Positions 11,860 through 21,150 of a DNA stretch of 64,000 nucleotides are shown here, one piece after another. How positions within the stretch are numbered: position 1 is the first letter of the stretch; every line of letters starts with the position of its first letter. The notes under the pieces were generated by a model. It had not been told where the DNA came from. It did not search any database and saw only the letters and a program-made list of their open reading frames with translations. The stretch is from Brenneria sp. hezel4-2-4 (GTDB taxonomy: Bacteria > Pseudomonadota > Gammaproteobacteria > Enterobacterales > Enterobacteriaceae). The position numbers were made by a program, and so were the translations under genes. Where the stretch lies: contig NZ_JABJXS010000005.1 of NCBI RefSeq assembly GCF_013155275.1, positions 186,001 to 250,000 on the forward strand, read 5' to 3'.

Positions 11860-12831
11860 ATGATTTCTCCCTCGTTAATAAATAAGAAAATAATCTGGCT
11901 GAAAGAAAAATCAGCCGGCGCATTATCGTTGCGTCAGATTGGGGGAGTGGTACTGCTTTTGCTGGCGATCGTGATTTGGGGCGCCAACTGGCCGGTCATG
12001 AAACTCGGACTGGAACATATTACGCCGCTCTGGTTCTCTGCGCTGCGTTTCGCGCTGGGCGGGCTGTGCCTGTTCTTTATCCAGATTGTCACCGGCACGC
12101 TGAAACTGCCTCAACGTCGCGATATCCCCCTGCTGTTCAGCGTCGGCCTGTTGCAGATGCTGACCTTTACCGCGCTGGGCGCCATCGCCATGATGGCGAT
12201 CCCCGCCGGCCGCTCCGCCATTCTGGCCTATACCACGCCCCTGTGGGTTCTGCCGGGCGCCATTCTGCTCTTCAGACAACGCGTGACCCGTCGGGAACTG
12301 CTCGGCACGCTGATGGGCATTGCCGGCGTCGCTATTCTGTTTAACCCGCTGACGCTGGACTGGACGGACAGCGACGCGCTGCGCGCCAATGCCCTGCTGC
12401 TGATCGCATCATTCTGCTGGGCCATCTGCATCCTGCATTTGCGCCATCATCGCGGCGCGTCCAGCGCCTATCATCTGGCGCCCTGGCAAATGCTGATTGC
12501 CGCCGTGCCGCTGATTGTTATCGCCTGGTATAAAGAAGGGCCTTATACCGGGGATAACTCACCGCACCTGTGGGAAATCGCCCTGTTTGTCGGGCCGCTC
12601 GCCACCGCCTTCTGTTTCTGCGCCGTGAATACGGCCAGCCAGTGGATTTCAAGCACCAGCATGGCATCCTCCATGCTGGGCGTTCCGGTTGTCGGGTTGA
12701 TTATCTCGATTCTGTTTCTGAATGAGTCTTTAACCCTCGGGCTGATTATTGGCGTCACCGCCATTATTGCCGGCATGCTGGTCGTCACCCTGAACAGACC
12801 CTGTCCTTCGCAACGCCGACGCAGGTCATGA
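11860..12831 (+). CDS. EamA/DMT-family transporter
   Basis: This 323-residue inner-membrane protein has about ten hydrophobic helices in two EamA repeats (around 28-155 and 170-310). Signature segments are IVIWGANWPVMKLGLEHI and the helix ending GITAII-like GLIIGVTAIIAGML. Family members usually export amino acids or metabolites. It is divergent from an Lrp-family regulator, an arrangement common for regulator-controlled amino-acid exporters. The start ATG at 11860 has only a weak ribosome site (GAAAAGAAAA). The substrate is unknown. Confidence 0.85.
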   Translation: MISPSLINKKIIWLKEKSAGALSLRQIGGVVLLLLAIVIWGANWPVMKLGLEHITPLWFSALRFALGGLCLFFIQIVTGTLKLPQRRDIPLLFSVGLLQMLTFTALGAIAMMAIPAGRSAILAYTTPLWVLPGAILLFRQRVTRRELLGTLMGIAGVAILFNPLTLDWTDSDALRANALLLIASFCWAICILHLRHHRGASSAYHLAPWQMLIAAVPLIVIAWYKEGPYTGDNSPHLWEIALFVGPLATAFCFCAVNTASQWISSTSMASSMLGVPVVGLIISILFLNESLTLGLIIGVTAIIAGMLVVTLNRPCPSQRRRRS

Positions 12832-12864
12832 CTTCCGCACCGCATGAGCGGAGCGATGTCGCCA

Positions 12865-13794
12865 TCAGCCTAAAACGCCGTATTCCTGGCGAAACCGCGC
12901 ATCCTGTATCGCCAGCTCATCACGTAAAAACTCAACAAAACCTTTCAGCGCCGGCGTCGTCGGCTTACTGACTTCGGTCTGGATCTGTAGGGTTCGCTGG
13001 CTCAATGGCTCCATATTGACCGACTTCACCTGTAAACCATCGCGTCGGGCGCTGTACAACACGGAAAAATGGCTGCATATGGCGATAGCATCCGGCGTAT
13101 TGAGCAAAAAAGCATACAGGGTGGAGAAATGATTACAGGTAAAGACCGGATCGATGAAAACGCCGTTCATGCGGCATGAAAGATCAAACAATTGACGGAT
13201 GGTCGCCGCCTGATCGGGAAGCGCGACCGGAAAAGCATTCAGATCGGCCATCTGGAAATCCGTTGTCGCCAACGGGTGATCCTCTTTCATCACCGCCATA
13301 AACGGCGCGGAAAAAGAGGCGAAAACCTGAACGCCGTGTTCCGGCGCCAGGCTGTACTTTAGCGCCACATCGCATTCGCCGTTGCGAACCAGATCGGGCA
13401 CCTGCCTGGCGCTGCCCACCGTCAGCACAAAGTTGACCGCCGCATGCTGCTGACGATATTTCGCCAGCAGCGTCGGCAGAAGGTTAAAGCCGAGGCCGTC
13501 GGTGCAGACCACCCGGAGGGTGGTCTGACGGGTGGATTTCAGTCCTTCGATTTCGGCAATCGCCAGTTCCATGTCGGTGATGCTGCGCCGTACATGATTT
13601 TCCAGAATATGTCCGGCATCATTCAGTATCATCCCCCGGGCATGCCGCTCGAACAAAGGGACGCCCAGACGAGCTTCCAACTGCTGGATCTGTCTGCTGA
13701 TGGCTGAAACGGCGACAAACAACTGCTTGCTGGCGGCGCTCAGCGAACCGGTATTCGCCACCGCCATAAAATAACGCATTTCGTTGCTATGCAT
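12865..13794 (-). CDS. LysR-family transcriptional regulator
   Basis: Started at MHSNEMRYFM (ATG 13792-13794, preceded by GGGAGG) the protein has 309 residues; a GTG 12 bp upstream is less likely. The N-terminus holds the LysR winged HTH (MRYFMAVANTGSLSAASKQL, then VSAISRQIQQLEARLGVPLF), followed by a substrate-binding domain from about residue 90. It follows the M20 peptidase gene by 27 bp on the same strand, so it closes the peptide-transport operon and likely controls it. The inducer is unknown. Confidence 0.87.
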   Translation of the reverse strand: MHSNEMRYFMAVANTGSLSAASKQLFVAVSAISRQIQQLEARLGVPLFERHARGMILNDAGHILENHVRRSITDMELAIAEIEGLKSTRQTTLRVVCTDGLGFNLLPTLLAKYRQQHAAVNFVLTVGSARQVPDLVRNGECDVALKYSLAPEHGVQVFASFSAPFMAVMKEDHPLATTDFQMADLNAFPVALPDQAATIRQLFDLSCRMNGVFIDPVFTCNHFSTLYAFLLNTPDAIAICSHFSVLYSARRDGLQVKSVNMEPLSQRTLQIQTEVSKPTTPALKGFVEFLRDELAIQDARFRQEYGVLG

Positions 13795-13821
13795 CCGACC
13801 TCCCACACTGGGTGTTGAAGC

Positions 13822-15258
13822 TTATAGCGCTGCCGCCGATTGAGGTTTCGTTATCTGTGAACGCATCCGTAAAATGTCCGCCCCTTGCTCAGCCAGATCC
13901 CAGAACAGACCGGTCATGATTTTAAGGGCTTCCAGCGTCATATCCGCCAGAATATGCTCATTCGGCGCGTGTTGCGAACAGGCAGGATAGGAATGCGGCA
14001 CCCACAGCGTCGGCAACCCCAGCGTTTCCGAGAAGCAGGCATTGGGCAGTCCGCCGCCGAAATTGGGCAATACCGCCGCTTTGGCGCCGGCAGAGCGGGT
14101 TATCGACGCCGCCCCCCATTGCACCCACAAATCGTTGGGATCAAGCCGGGTAGCGGCATAATGGCTAACCGCATTAACCACCTCCACGTCTTCAAATCCG
14201 TTGGCATCCAGATGATGGCGGACATGCCGGCTAAAGTTCGCCACGTCGCTGCCCAACACATAACGCATATGACAATGTGCTTTGGCATGCGGCGGAATAG
14301 CGTGGGCGGGCTTATCCGGATTGCCGGTCACAAATGCCAGCACATCCAGCGTATTCCAGCCGTAAAGTTTTTCCGCCGCCGTCAGGCCCGGTTCTCCCCA
14401 GCCGGGATCGATAGCCGGGTCCGTCGCCCCGCCGCCCAGTTCAATGTCGGCGAGAATACGGCGCAGGGTCTCGGATATCGCCGGCGGCCGCAGCCCCGGC
14501 ACCAGAATCTGGCCGTGGGCGTCCACCATGCTGGAGAGGGCATGCGCCAGGCGAATGCCCGGGTTGCTCAACAGTCCCCCCCAGTTGCCCGAATGGTGCG
14601 CGCCTTCGCGCAAATTCAGCCGTAGTTCAAAATTGAACACCCCGCGGGACCCGAGAAACAGGGTCGGACGGGCGGCGGAAATCCTCGGGCCGTCCGAGGC
14701 AATAAACAGATCGGCGGCCAGCCAGTCGCGGTATTGTCCGCAGATCGCGTCCAGCCCCGGCGAACCATCCTCTTCCCCCATCTCCAGAATGATTTTCACG
14801 TTGTAGCCAAGATGACCGTTGCGCGCGGTCAGCACCTGCTCCAGCGCCGACAGGTTGATGGTGTGCTGCCCTTTGTTATCGGCGGTTCCGCGTCCGTACC
14901 AGAGGTTGCCGTCCTTCACCAGCTCCCACGGCGATAATCCCTCACGCCATTGGTCGTCATAGCCCCGCACCACATCGCCATGACCATAGGTCAATAGCGT
15001 CAACGCGGCGTCAGGCTCTATGCGCCGGGCCAGCAAAAAAGGCGCTTTGCCGCCGATGGGGTTTTCCACGATCAGACATTCGAAACCCAATGCCCGCAGC
15101 GCGGGCAGCATCTCATCCGTCAGGTAGGACATCAGAACCGGCCCGCTGCCGGCATCCTGGCTTTCCGTCCGGTACGCCACCCTGCGCGCCAGGGTGGCCG
15201 TGAATTTGCCTGCATCAAAATAATCGACGGTAGCCCGGATAGTCTCTTCACGCGTCAT
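13822..15258 (-). CDS. M20-family metallopeptidase (ArgE/DapE/dipeptidase type)
   Basis: This 478-residue cytoplasmic enzyme has the M20 signatures: the metal-binding His in LLTYGHGDVV, WYGRGTADNKGQH (metal-bridging Asp), and the catalytic Glu pair in IILEMGEEDGSPGL. A dimerisation insert follows and a C-terminal metal ligand lies around SYPACSQHAPNEH. Members hydrolyse N-acyl amino acids, dipeptides or related amides. The gene follows the peptide ABC transporter in the same direction (99-bp gap with a small hairpin), suggesting that it cleaves the imported compound. Confidence 0.87.
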   Translation of the reverse strand: MTREETIRATVDYFDAGKFTATLARRVAYRTESQDAGSGPVLMSYLTDEMLPALRALGFECLIVENPIGGKAPFLLARRIEPDAALTLLTYGHGDVVRGYDDQWREGLSPWELVKDGNLWYGRGTADNKGQHTINLSALEQVLTARNGHLGYNVKIILEMGEEDGSPGLDAICGQYRDWLAADLFIASDGPRISAARPTLFLGSRGVFNFELRLNLREGAHHSGNWGGLLSNPGIRLAHALSSMVDAHGQILVPGLRPPAISETLRRILADIELGGGATDPAIDPGWGEPGLTAAEKLYGWNTLDVLAFVTGNPDKPAHAIPPHAKAHCHMRYVLGSDVANFSRHVRHHLDANGFEDVEVVNAVSHYAATRLDPNDLWVQWGAASITRSAGAKAAVLPNFGGGLPNACFSETLGLPTLWVPHSYPACSQHAPNEHILADMTLEALKIMTGLFWDLAEQGADILRMRSQITKPQSAAAL

Positions 15259-15304
15259 CGTCAGTCTGTCCTCTTTTTATCCGATATTGATGAGTAAACA
15301 GCAT

Positions 15305-15319
15305 GGCTCCCGCGGAGCC
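15305..15319 (-). terminator. Small hairpin between the ABC ATPase and peptidase genes
   Basis: GGCTCC-CGC-GGAGCC forms a 6-bp stem with a 3-base loop. There is no T-run, so it is more likely a transcript-stabilising or attenuating element than a full terminator. Confidence 0.35.
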
Positions 15320-15357
15320 GTTGCGTGTTTGTCCGTGCGGTCTGCGCTTGGTTCGGG

Positions 15358-16230
15358 TTAATGCGGTTCGATATCCGGAATGCCCAGTCCCGGCTCCGGC
15401 GTCAGCACCGAAGCCAACAGCGATTTGGTATAAGGGTGCTGCGGCGAGTGGAAAATCTGCTCGCGCGTACCCTGTTCGACAATCGAACCTTTCTGCATCA
15501 CCGCCACGTGATCGACCAGATGCTCCACCACCGACAGGTTGTGGCTGATCAGCAGATAGGTCAGGCCAAATTCCTGCTTGAGCGCCAGCAGCAGATTAAG
15601 GATTTGCGCCTGCACCGACACATCCAGCGCGGAGGTCGGCTCATCACAGATTAGAATGTCAGGGCGCATAATCAGCGCCCGGGCGATCGCCACCCGCTGA
15701 CGCTGGCCGCCGGAAAGCTGACCGGGATACTGACTGTGCGTCCGGGCGGGCATCCCCACCACATCCAGCATTTCGGTGACCCGTTGTTTACGCTCCGCCG
15801 GCGTGCCGATTCCGTGCAGGCGCAGGGCGACCTCCACGATATCCGCCACCGTGCGGCGCGGATTGAGCGATGAGTAAGGATCCTGAAAAATAGGCTGAAT
15901 GTGGGCCGACATTTCCTTGCGGTTGCCGGCATCAATTTCACGCCCTTCGATCAGCACGTTGCCGGACGTCGGCGGCAACAGGCCCAGCAGCATTTTCGCC
16001 AGCGTGCTTTTTCCGCAGCCGGACTCGCCCACCAGCCCCAGCGTTTCTCCCCGCCGGATGCGTAGCGAGACATCGTTCACCGCCCGGATTTCGCCCGCGC
16101 GGGTAAACAGGCCGCGATTGAGGCGGAAAACCCGCGATAGCGAACACAGCTCCAGCGCAATATCATCATTGCCCGGAATATGCGTCGGCAACGCCGAAGA
16201 CGCGACATGAGGGTTCAGGCTATCACTCAT
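15358..16230 (-). CDS. Peptide ABC transporter, ATP-binding protein (DppF/OppF type)
   Basis: This 290-residue cytoplasmic ATPase shows Walker [13 protein letters not shown], signature LSGGQRQRVAIARAL, Walker B LICDEPTSALDVS and the switch His in LLISHNLSVV. The typical OppF/DppF features RLNRGLFTRAGEIRAVNDV and QDPYSSLNPR are present. It pairs with the OppD/DppD-type ATPase gene just upstream, whose stop overlaps its start by 4 bp. Two different ATPases are normal for this transporter class. Confidence 0.9.
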   Translation of the reverse strand: MSDSLNPHVASSALPTHIPGNDDIALELCSLSRVFRLNRGLFTRAGEIRAVNDVSLRIRRGETLGLVGESGCGKSTLAKMLLGLLPPTSGNVLIEGREIDAGNRKEMSAHIQPIFQDPYSSLNPRRTVADIVEVALRLHGIGTPAERKQRVTEMLDVVGMPARTHSQYPGQLSGGQRQRVAIARALIMRPDILICDEPTSALDVSVQAQILNLLLALKQEFGLTYLLISHNLSVVEHLVDHVAVMQKGSIVEQGTREQIFHSPQHPYTKSLLASVLTPEPGLGIPDIEPH

Positions 16231-17222
16231 GCGACCTCCGCGTTCCGTATCGGTAAGGCCCGAATGCAGCGCACCGCATGCTGGTCCGTTACCTTGACAT
16301 AAGGCGTGTCCTGATCACAGGCCGCCGCACAGTGGCAACAACGATTGCTGAACGCACAGCCCCGCTGGGCGCCAATCAGACTGGGCACCACGCCGGGAAT
16401 GGCGTTCAGCGGCTGACCGGGAATGGTTTTCCCCTGAATCGGAATACACTCGAGCAAGGCCCGGGTATACGGGTGACATGGATGGTTAAACAACGTCATC
16501 ACCGGCGCGGTTTCCACGATCTGTCCGGCATACATCACCGCCACCCGATCGGCGATACGCGCCACCACCCCCAAATCATGGGTGATGAAAATCACCGCCA
16601 TGCCAAACTCCTGCTGCAACTCGCGCAGCATGCGCAGGATCTGCGCCTGAATGGTGACATCCAGCGCGGTTGTCGGTTCGTCGGCGATAATCAGTTCCGG
16701 TTCGCACATCAGCGCCATGGCGATCATGATGCGCTGCCGCAGACCGCCGGAAAGCTGATGGGGATACTGATTCAGGCGATCGGCGGCCATGGGAATCCCT
16801 ACCCGCTCCATCAGATAAACCGCCCGATCCCGGGCCTGTGACTGCGAAACCTTGCGGTGCGCCTGAAGCGTTTCGCACAGTTGATTACCCAGCGTGAACG
16901 AGGGATTGAGCGAGGTCATCGGTTCCTGAAAGATCATCGACATTTGATCGCCGCGCAGCGCGGTGATCTCGCGTTTTTTCAGCGATTGCAATTCGATGCC
17001 CTTAAAACGAATATGATCCGCCGTGCGCACCGCTTTACGCGGCAGCAAATCCATCAGCGCCAGCGACGTCATGGACTTGCCGCAGCCGGACTCGCCGACC
17101 AGACACAGCATTTCCCCGCGTCGTACCGAAAAATCCAGCCCGCGAACCGCATGCAGCGTACCCCGGGACGTGGGCAGGTCGACGCGCAGGTTTTTTACAT
17201 CCAGCAAAATGTCGTTATTCAT
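16227..17222 (-). CDS. Peptide ABC transporter, ATP-binding protein (DppD/OppD type)
   Basis: Started at [11 protein letters not shown] (ATG 17220-17222, preceded by GAGGA) the protein has 331 residues. Walker A is [16 protein letters not shown], the signature is [15 protein letters not shown] and Walker B is [13 protein letters not shown]. The C-terminal oligopeptide-transporter extension carries a cysteine cluster ([16 protein letters not shown]), which binds an Fe-S cluster in characterised DppD proteins. It lies 10 bp behind the DppC-like gene and overlaps the next ATPase gene. Confidence 0.9.
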   Translation of the reverse strand: MNNDILLDVKNLRVDLPTSRGTLHAVRGLDFSVRRGEMLCLVGESGCGKSMTSLALMDLLPRKAVRTADHIRFKGIELQSLKKREITALRGDQMSMIFQEPMTSLNPSFTLGNQLCETLQAHRKVSQSQARDRAVYLMERVGIPMAADRLNQYPHQLSGGLRQRIMIAMALMCEPELIIADEPTTALDVTIQAQILRMLRELQQEFGMAVIFITHDLGVVARIADRVAVMYAGQIVETAPVMTLFNHPCHPYTRALLECIPIQGKTIPGQPLNAIPGVVPSLIGAQRGCAFSNRCCHCAAACDQDTPYVKVTDQHAVRCIRALPIRNAEVA

Positions 17223-17232
17223 GGCGTGTTCC

Positions 17233-18165
17233 TCAGTTACGTCCGTCCAGCGCGGTAATATCACGCAGGCCGTCTCCCACCAGATTGATCCCCAGCACGA
17301 GGATAGCCAGCACAATACCGGGGATCAGGATGACCCACGGTTGAAAGAACATGTACGCCTTGCCTTCCGCCACCATTAGCCCCCATGACGGCATCGGCGG
17401 CTGTACGCCCAGCCCGAGGAAAGAGAGCGTGGCCTCCAGCAAAATGGCATGGGCGATTTCCAGCGTGGCGACCACCGTCAGCGGGCCAAGCAGGTTAGGC
17501 AGGATCTCCCGCAGCATGATGAACAGCGAAGACGCGCCCAGCGTCTTGGCGGCGGCGATAAACTCCGCCTCACGCAACTGCCGGGTAACCGAACGGGAAA
17601 CAATCAGGAAGCGATCCCACAGCAGTAATCCCAACAGCAGGATCACCACTTTTACCGAGCCGCCCACCAGCGAAGCCGTCGCCAGCGCCACCAGAATGAT
17701 CGGCATGGACAACCGCACCGTCAGGATATAGCTGACCAGCGCATCCACCCGGCCGCCGAAATAGCCGGCCAGCACCCCCAGCGTAATGCCGATAAATCCG
17801 GCCACCAGCACAGAAACCACACCGATGGTTAACGACACCCTGGCCCCGAACAGCAGGCGGCTCAGATAGTCACGCCCCAGCTTGTCGGTGCCGAGAATAT
17901 GTTCCCAACTGCCTTTTTCATGCCATACCGGCGGAATCAGACGCCGGCTTACATCCTGCGCGTAGGGATCGTGCGGGCTGATTAACGGCGCCAGGACGGC
18001 CGCCAGGACAATAACCGCCAGAATCGTCAGACCGATCATCATGCTGTGATGCCCGAGGATGCTGCCAAGCCATTTCCGCCAGGGCGCCGGTTCCGGAATC
18101 AGCCCCGGTTCAGGCATCGACGCCTTGGCGACCAGCGTGGAAGAGAGTGATGAAGACGTTTTCAT
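17233..18165 (-). CDS. Peptide ABC transporter, permease (DppC/OppC type)
   Basis: The 310 residues have a cytoplasmic N-terminus of about 40 residues, about six membrane helices and the OppC signatures HILGTDKLGRDYLSRLLFGA and an EAA loop AAKTLGASSLFIMLREILPN. The C-terminal GINLVGDGLRDITALDGRN is typical. It forms the membrane channel with the DppB-like permease encoded 9 bp upstream. Confidence 0.9.
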   Translation of the reverse strand: MKTSSSLSSTLVAKASMPEPGLIPEPAPWRKWLGSILGHHSMMIGLTILAVIVLAAVLAPLISPHDPYAQDVSRRLIPPVWHEKGSWEHILGTDKLGRDYLSRLLFGARVSLTIGVVSVLVAGFIGITLGVLAGYFGGRVDALVSYILTVRLSMPIILVALATASLVGGSVKVVILLLGLLLWDRFLIVSRSVTRQLREAEFIAAAKTLGASSLFIMLREILPNLLGPLTVVATLEIAHAILLEATLSFLGLGVQPPMPSWGLMVAEGKAYMFFQPWVILIPGIVLAILVLGINLVGDGLRDITALDGRN

Positions 18166-18174
18166 GGAGGCTCC

Positions 18175-19092
18175 CTATGAAGTACGCAGACGCGGATCGA
18201 GCGCCGCATTAAGCACATCGGCCAGAAACGTCAGCCCGATATAAAACACGGAGATAATCAGTACGATGGCCTGCACAACCGGAAAATCGTTGCGGGAAAT
18301 GGAGTCCCATGCCAATTGCCCCAATCCCTGTAGGGCGAACACCGACTCAATGACCACCGAACCGCCCAACATAAAGCCCAGTTCGACCGTCGCCAGCGCC
18401 ACCACGGGAATGATGGCGTTACGCAGCCCGTGCTTGACGATGACCCGGAAAGAACTCAACCCCTTTGCCCGTGCGGTACGGATATAGTCCGACCCCAGCA
18501 CGTCCAACATGCCGGAGCGCGTCAGACGCATCAGCGACGGCATGGCGTAATAGCCCAGGGCGATGGCCGGCAACACAAAGTTCTGCCAACTGCCGTTCCC
18601 GGCCACCGGCAACCATTTCAGGCCCACGGCGAAGATGACAATCAGCAGCAGGGCAAACCAGAAATTCGGCATCGCCTGACCGATAACGGAAATGAAAATG
18701 GAACATCTGTCGATCCAGGTATCGCGAAACACGGCGGCCAGCACGCCGAGGGGGATCGCCACCACCAGCGCCAGCAGCAGGGAAACCGCTCCCAGCTTCA
18801 GGGTAATGGGCATCCTCTGGCCGACCAGCTCCATCACGGTGTTCTCAAAATAAAACGAGCGCCCGAAATCAAGATGCAAAGCCGACCACATCCAGTGAGC
18901 AAACTGCGTAATCAACGGCTGATCCAGGCCATATTGCACCCGGATACGCTCAACCACCTCGGCCGTGGCTTCCGGGCCGGCAATCGCCGCCGCCAGATCG
19001 CCGGAAAGATGCAGGAGAGAGAAACTGACGACCGCCACGGTAAACAGCACCGCCAGCGCGACGAGCAGCCGATGTAAAATATAGATAATCAT
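18175..19092 (-). CDS. Peptide ABC transporter, permease (DppB/OppB type)
   Basis: This 305-residue inner-membrane protein begins MIIYILHRLLVALAVLFTV and contains the family segments RVQYGLDQPLITQF, LDFGRSFYFEN and the EAA loop TARAKGLSSFRVIVKHGLRN. It is the first of four transporter genes behind the binding protein, separated from it by 66 bp that hold a strong hairpin. Confidence 0.9.
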   Translation of the reverse strand: MIIYILHRLLVALAVLFTVAVVSFSLLHLSGDLAAAIAGPEATAEVVERIRVQYGLDQPLITQFAHWMWSALHLDFGRSFYFENTVMELVGQRMPITLKLGAVSLLLALVVAIPLGVLAAVFRDTWIDRCSIFISVIGQAMPNFWFALLLIVIFAVGLKWLPVAGNGSWQNFVLPAIALGYYAMPSLMRLTRSGMLDVLGSDYIRTARAKGLSSFRVIVKHGLRNAIIPVVALATVELGFMLGGSVVIESVFALQGLGQLAWDSISRNDFPVVQAIVLIISVFYIGLTFLADVLNAALDPRLRTS

Positions 19093-19119
19093 GAGCTGTT
19101 CCCCATTCTCACCGGATAT

Positions 19120-19153
19120 TGTCGGGAATCGATACCGCTACCGATCCCCGACA
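19120..19153 (-). terminator. Attenuator hairpin behind the peptide-binding protein gene
   Basis: TGTCGGG (19120-19126) pairs with CCCGACA (19147-19153), with inner ATCG/CGAT pairing, in the gap between the binding-protein and first permease genes. No clear T-run follows on the minus strand. Its position suggests partial termination or 3' protection, keeping binding-protein mRNA in excess. Confidence 0.55.
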
Positions 19154-19158
19154 GCCGG

Positions 19159-20691
19159 TTACTTCCAACTCGCCAGCGCGAAGCGCGGCAGTTCATCCGG
19201 CCAACTGTCAAAGTTCAGATCGGAGGTAAAGGCATAATTGGTTGAATAGGAAAACAGCGGCGCCAGATACGCCTGGGAAGAAATACGCCCCAGCACATCC
19301 GCATACATGGCGCTGCGCTGCTTGGTATCGATGGTTTCATCCGCCTGGTTCAACATGCTGGTGACTTCCGCGTCTTTCCAGATATCGTCTCCCTTGCCGC
19401 CGAAATAAGGCGTGACGAAAGCGGACGCATCGTTGATGGAATAAGAGCCCCAGGTGCGTACCGCCATCGGCGCTTTACCGGAGATCAGATCGGCCGCCAG
19501 AACCGAATGCTGCACATAATGCAGCCGGGCATTGATGCCGACTTTACGCAGATCGCCAATAATGGCTTCAGCGTAGTCCCGTTCGCGATAGGCCCAGATA
19601 TCGGTATCAAAACCGTTGGGGTAACCGGCCTCCGCCAGTAGCTGTTTGGCTTTTTCCGGGTTGTACTCGTACTTGATCACTTTGCTGGTGTTACAGGCGG
19701 CCTGGGCGGAGAAACAGGCGGAATAGACCGGCTGACTGCCGCCGCGCACCAGATTATCGACCATTCCCTGACGGTTAATGGCGTGGTTTACCGCCTGACG
19801 GACGCGCAGGTCTTTGAACGGTTCGCCGCCCGGCCCGCTGGCATGGGTGTTCAGCGCCAGGAAACCGATACGCATGGTTTCGCCGCTTTTCACTGAAAGA
19901 TTCGGCATGGTTTCCAGCGAGGTCATCTGATCGGCCGGCACCCGCCAGATCCAGTCAACCTGACCGGTCATCAACTGCGCCAGCCGGGTTTCCGGATCGC
20001 GGATCACCACAAATTGCAGTTTGCCGATTTTAGGTTGTCCGACCGGGCTTTCCTTGAAGTAATCGGGATTTTTCTCCATCGTGACCCCCTGCGCCGGCGT
20101 CACGCCGGTGACCTTATAAGGGCCGGTGCCAATCGGGGCTTTACTGAAGCCGGCCAGCTTAACCTGCTGGTAGTATTTGGCGGGATAGATCGGCGTCGGG
20201 CCGGACAAATATTCCAGCGCCGCCGGGAAAGGTTTTTCCAGGTGCAGTTTTACCGTGTAGTCATCGACTTTTTCGGTTTCCTTAATCCAGTTAACGCTCT
20301 GCGGCATAACTGAATCGGTATTATCGCCGGCGATATTATTGAAGGTGTAAACCACATCATCAGCGGTAAAATCATCGCCGTTATGAAATTTAATGCCTTT
20401 GCGCAAATGCAGAACCAATATTTCCGGCGAATCCCATTCCCACGCGGCGGCCAACTGCGGTTCATATTCACCGGTTTTTGGATCGCGATAGACCAGTCTG
20501 TCCCACACCAGATTGGAGATAATCACGCCTTCGCGCAGGGTATTATGATAAGGGCTGATATTCTCTACCTCGTTATCCGAGGCATACACCAAAGTATCGT
20601 TCTGCTTTCCCGCATAACTATATGAGGCGCATCCAATCAATAATGCGGATAAAGCATAGTGTTGTATCCGTCTTGCCAGGGAACGAGTCAT
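19159..20691 (-). CDS. Peptide ABC transporter, periplasmic substrate-binding protein
   Basis: Started at MTRSLARRIQ (ATG 20689-20691, GGAGAA upstream) the protein has 510 residues with a signal peptide ending near SYSYA. It is a family 5 (DppA/OppA) binding protein: LRKGIKFHNGDDFTADDVVYTF, GTGPYKVTG and ITVKSGETM-like LSVKSGETMRIGF regions are visible. It should bind a peptide or related compound and pass it to the permeases encoded downstream. The operon ends with an M20 peptidase, so the ligand may be a dipeptide or acyl-amino acid. Confidence 0.88.
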   Translation of the reverse strand: MTRSLARRIQHYALSALLIGCASYSYAGKQNDTLVYASDNEVENISPYHNTLREGVIISNLVWDRLVYRDPKTGEYEPQLAAAWEWDSPEILVLHLRKGIKFHNGDDFTADDVVYTFNNIAGDNTDSVMPQSVNWIKETEKVDDYTVKLHLEKPFPAALEYLSGPTPIYPAKYYQQVKLAGFSKAPIGTGPYKVTGVTPAQGVTMEKNPDYFKESPVGQPKIGKLQFVVIRDPETRLAQLMTGQVDWIWRVPADQMTSLETMPNLSVKSGETMRIGFLALNTHASGPGGEPFKDLRVRQAVNHAINRQGMVDNLVRGGSQPVYSACFSAQAACNTSKVIKYEYNPEKAKQLLAEAGYPNGFDTDIWAYRERDYAEAIIGDLRKVGINARLHYVQHSVLAADLISGKAPMAVRTWGSYSINDASAFVTPYFGGKGDDIWKDAEVTSMLNQADETIDTKQRSAMYADVLGRISSQAYLAPLFSYSTNYAFTSDLNFDSWPDELPRFALASWK

Positions 20692-20952
20692 GCCATTTCT
20701 CCATGCCGTTAATGAATAAACCATGAATACTCACGGTGTAATCATTGCAAGACTGAAGCCAATAGCAGATTTATAACCTTACAGATTTTAGGTAAGAGGT
20801 TTCTAAAAATACGAAACCGTAGGCGTGGCGTGCACTATTTTTGAATACTGCGGCGGAGAAACGACACGCTATTTTTAGCATAAGCGTTTCATCTGGATGA
20901 TTAGCGCGCTAATAGTGCGGAGATGTTCTTTTTTTGCACTATTTAAAAGCAC

Positions 20953-20974
20953 GACGCCCTGCAAGCAGGGCGTC
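20953..20974 (-). terminator. Intrinsic terminator-like hairpin downstream of phoU
   Basis: GACGCCCTGC-AA-GCAGGGCGTC is a perfect 10-bp inverted repeat. On the minus strand it is followed by GTGCTTTTAAAT, so it could end transcription of pstSCAB-phoU about 180 bp after the phoU stop. Confidence 0.6.
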
Positions 20975-21011
20975 AGACCATTGACAAAACCCGTTATTAG
21001 GGAGAGCGTGG

Positions 21012-21083
21012 CGAGGGGCCGTAGCGGCGTAAGCCGCCGGAGCGCCCCTCGGTACGGTAGGCCCGGGTATCTCGGGCTTACCG
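21012..21083. repeat. Two nested palindromes behind phoU
   Basis: CGAGGGGC (21012-21019) pairs with GCCCCTCG (21044-21051), enclosing GCGGC/GCCGC at 21024-21037. Immediately beside it, CGGTAGGCCCG (21055-21065) pairs with CGGGCTTACCG (21073-21083) with one G-T pair. The arrangement looks like a dispersed palindromic element rather than a simple terminator. Confidence 0.5.
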
Positions 21084-21150
21084 AAGACTTTATCGGCAAG
21101 CGGAGATAAGGACTGATAGGTTTGTCAGCGGTCTGAACCGGAAAGAAAGG

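Larger units (their letters stand above)
20692..21150. other. Intergenic region with a cluster of hairpins downstream of phoU
   Basis: This 459-bp gap lies between the 3' end of phoU and the start of the peptide-binding protein gene. It contains three hairpins (20953-20974, 21012-21051, 21055-21083). Short frames through it look like translations of palindromic repeat sequence rather than genes. Confidence 0.5.

Noticed and set aside
20875-21099. Minus-strand open frame of 74 codons behind phoU
   Set aside because: It reads through three hairpins and its protein sequence reflects palindromic repeats rather than a gene.
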